From Motilimonas pumila (GTDB taxonomy: Bacteria; Pseudomonadota; Gammaproteobacteria; Enterobacterales; CBDFNC01): DNA of 64,000 bases. The first letter of the stretch is position 1, and each line of letters begins with the position of its first letter. Under the pieces are notes generated by a model. That model made no database searches. It was not told the origin of the DNA and saw only the letters and a program-made list of their open reading frames with translations. The translations under genes and the position numbers were made by a program. Of this stretch, positions 63,932 through 64,000 are shown piece after piece. The DNA lies in assembly GCF_003596335.1 (NCBI RefSeq), contig NZ_QZCH01000002.1, positions 124,001 through 188,000 of the forward strand, in the 5' to 3' direction.

Positions 63932-64000
63932 ATGAGCCAAGGAAAAAAACGCAAAGGGAGCGGCAGAGTCACGATTGCCGACGTTGCTAAACATGCCGGA
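63932..64000 (+). CDS. LacI-family regulator, 5' part (runs off window)
   Basis: 23 codons from ATG 63932, with GGAGAG in front. MSQGKKRKGSGRVTIADVAK begins a LacI HTH (RVTIADVAKHAG). The rest lies beyond the window. The long basic lead before the HTH resembles gluconate repressor-like members, but this is not enough for a name. Confidence 0.8.
   Translation, partial: MSQGKKRKGSGRVTIADVAKHAG

Overview
The window reads as chromosome of a gammaproteobacterium from the Alteromonadales/Vibrionales neighbourhood, probably marine. The main support is the block around polA (RyhB, polA, a Spot 42-like RNA, engB, cytochrome c4, yihI, a DUF2489 gene, hemN), which resembles the arrangement in vibrios and shewanellae. 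A CsrB-type RNA, yceJ-yceI, an OprD-type porin and several outer-membrane proteins agree with this. There is no rRNA, so the genus cannot be named from the sequence.

Layout. Bases 1-10.7 kb are an accessory, envelope-oriented region: three related LysR regulators (the first cut by the window edge) alternate with beta-barrel or secreted proteins (an OmpW-like barrel, a glycine-zipper protein, a BamA/TamA-type barrel with a G10 tract, a PAP2 phosphatase fused to a barrel-like domain) and a periplasmic Ntn amide hydrolase. An IS3-family element sits between the second lysR and its terminator. At 10.7-15.6 kb there is a large PLD-nuclease/SF2-helicase/S24-like protein, preceded by a SAM methyltransferase gene that an IS256-family element has split with a clean 8-bp target duplication. 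This pair is the best candidate for an under-described, defence-like system.

From 16 to 34 kb come a chemoreceptor, csrB, an AraC regulator, ryhB, polA, a divergent Spot 42, engB, cytochrome c4, yihI, hemN, a sugar-efflux-type MFS, coaA and a TetR regulator. Three regulatory RNAs lie within about 6 kb. The 33.8-39 kb segment pairs a PepSY/response-regulator/histidine-kinase operon with a divergent ZIP-plus-permease fusion carrying a histidine tail and a Zur-like promoter palindrome, followed by an L,D-transpeptidase. This suggests a metal-homeostasis unit.

From 39 to 58 kb are mostly housekeeping genes: yceI/yceJ, porin, rlmA, topB, yegD, pykF, pdxJ, a dicarboxylate/glutamate symporter and asd. 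Among them are a retropepsin/PLA2-like/small-membrane cluster and a PilZ-HIT pair. A seven-gene tRNA operon (Pro, Asn, Leu, Ser, Gln, Tyr, Ser) lies at 58.3-59.1 kb with a visible promoter. The window ends with two paralogous small proteins, an S9 peptidase lipoprotein, an HDOD protein and the start of a LacI-type regulator.
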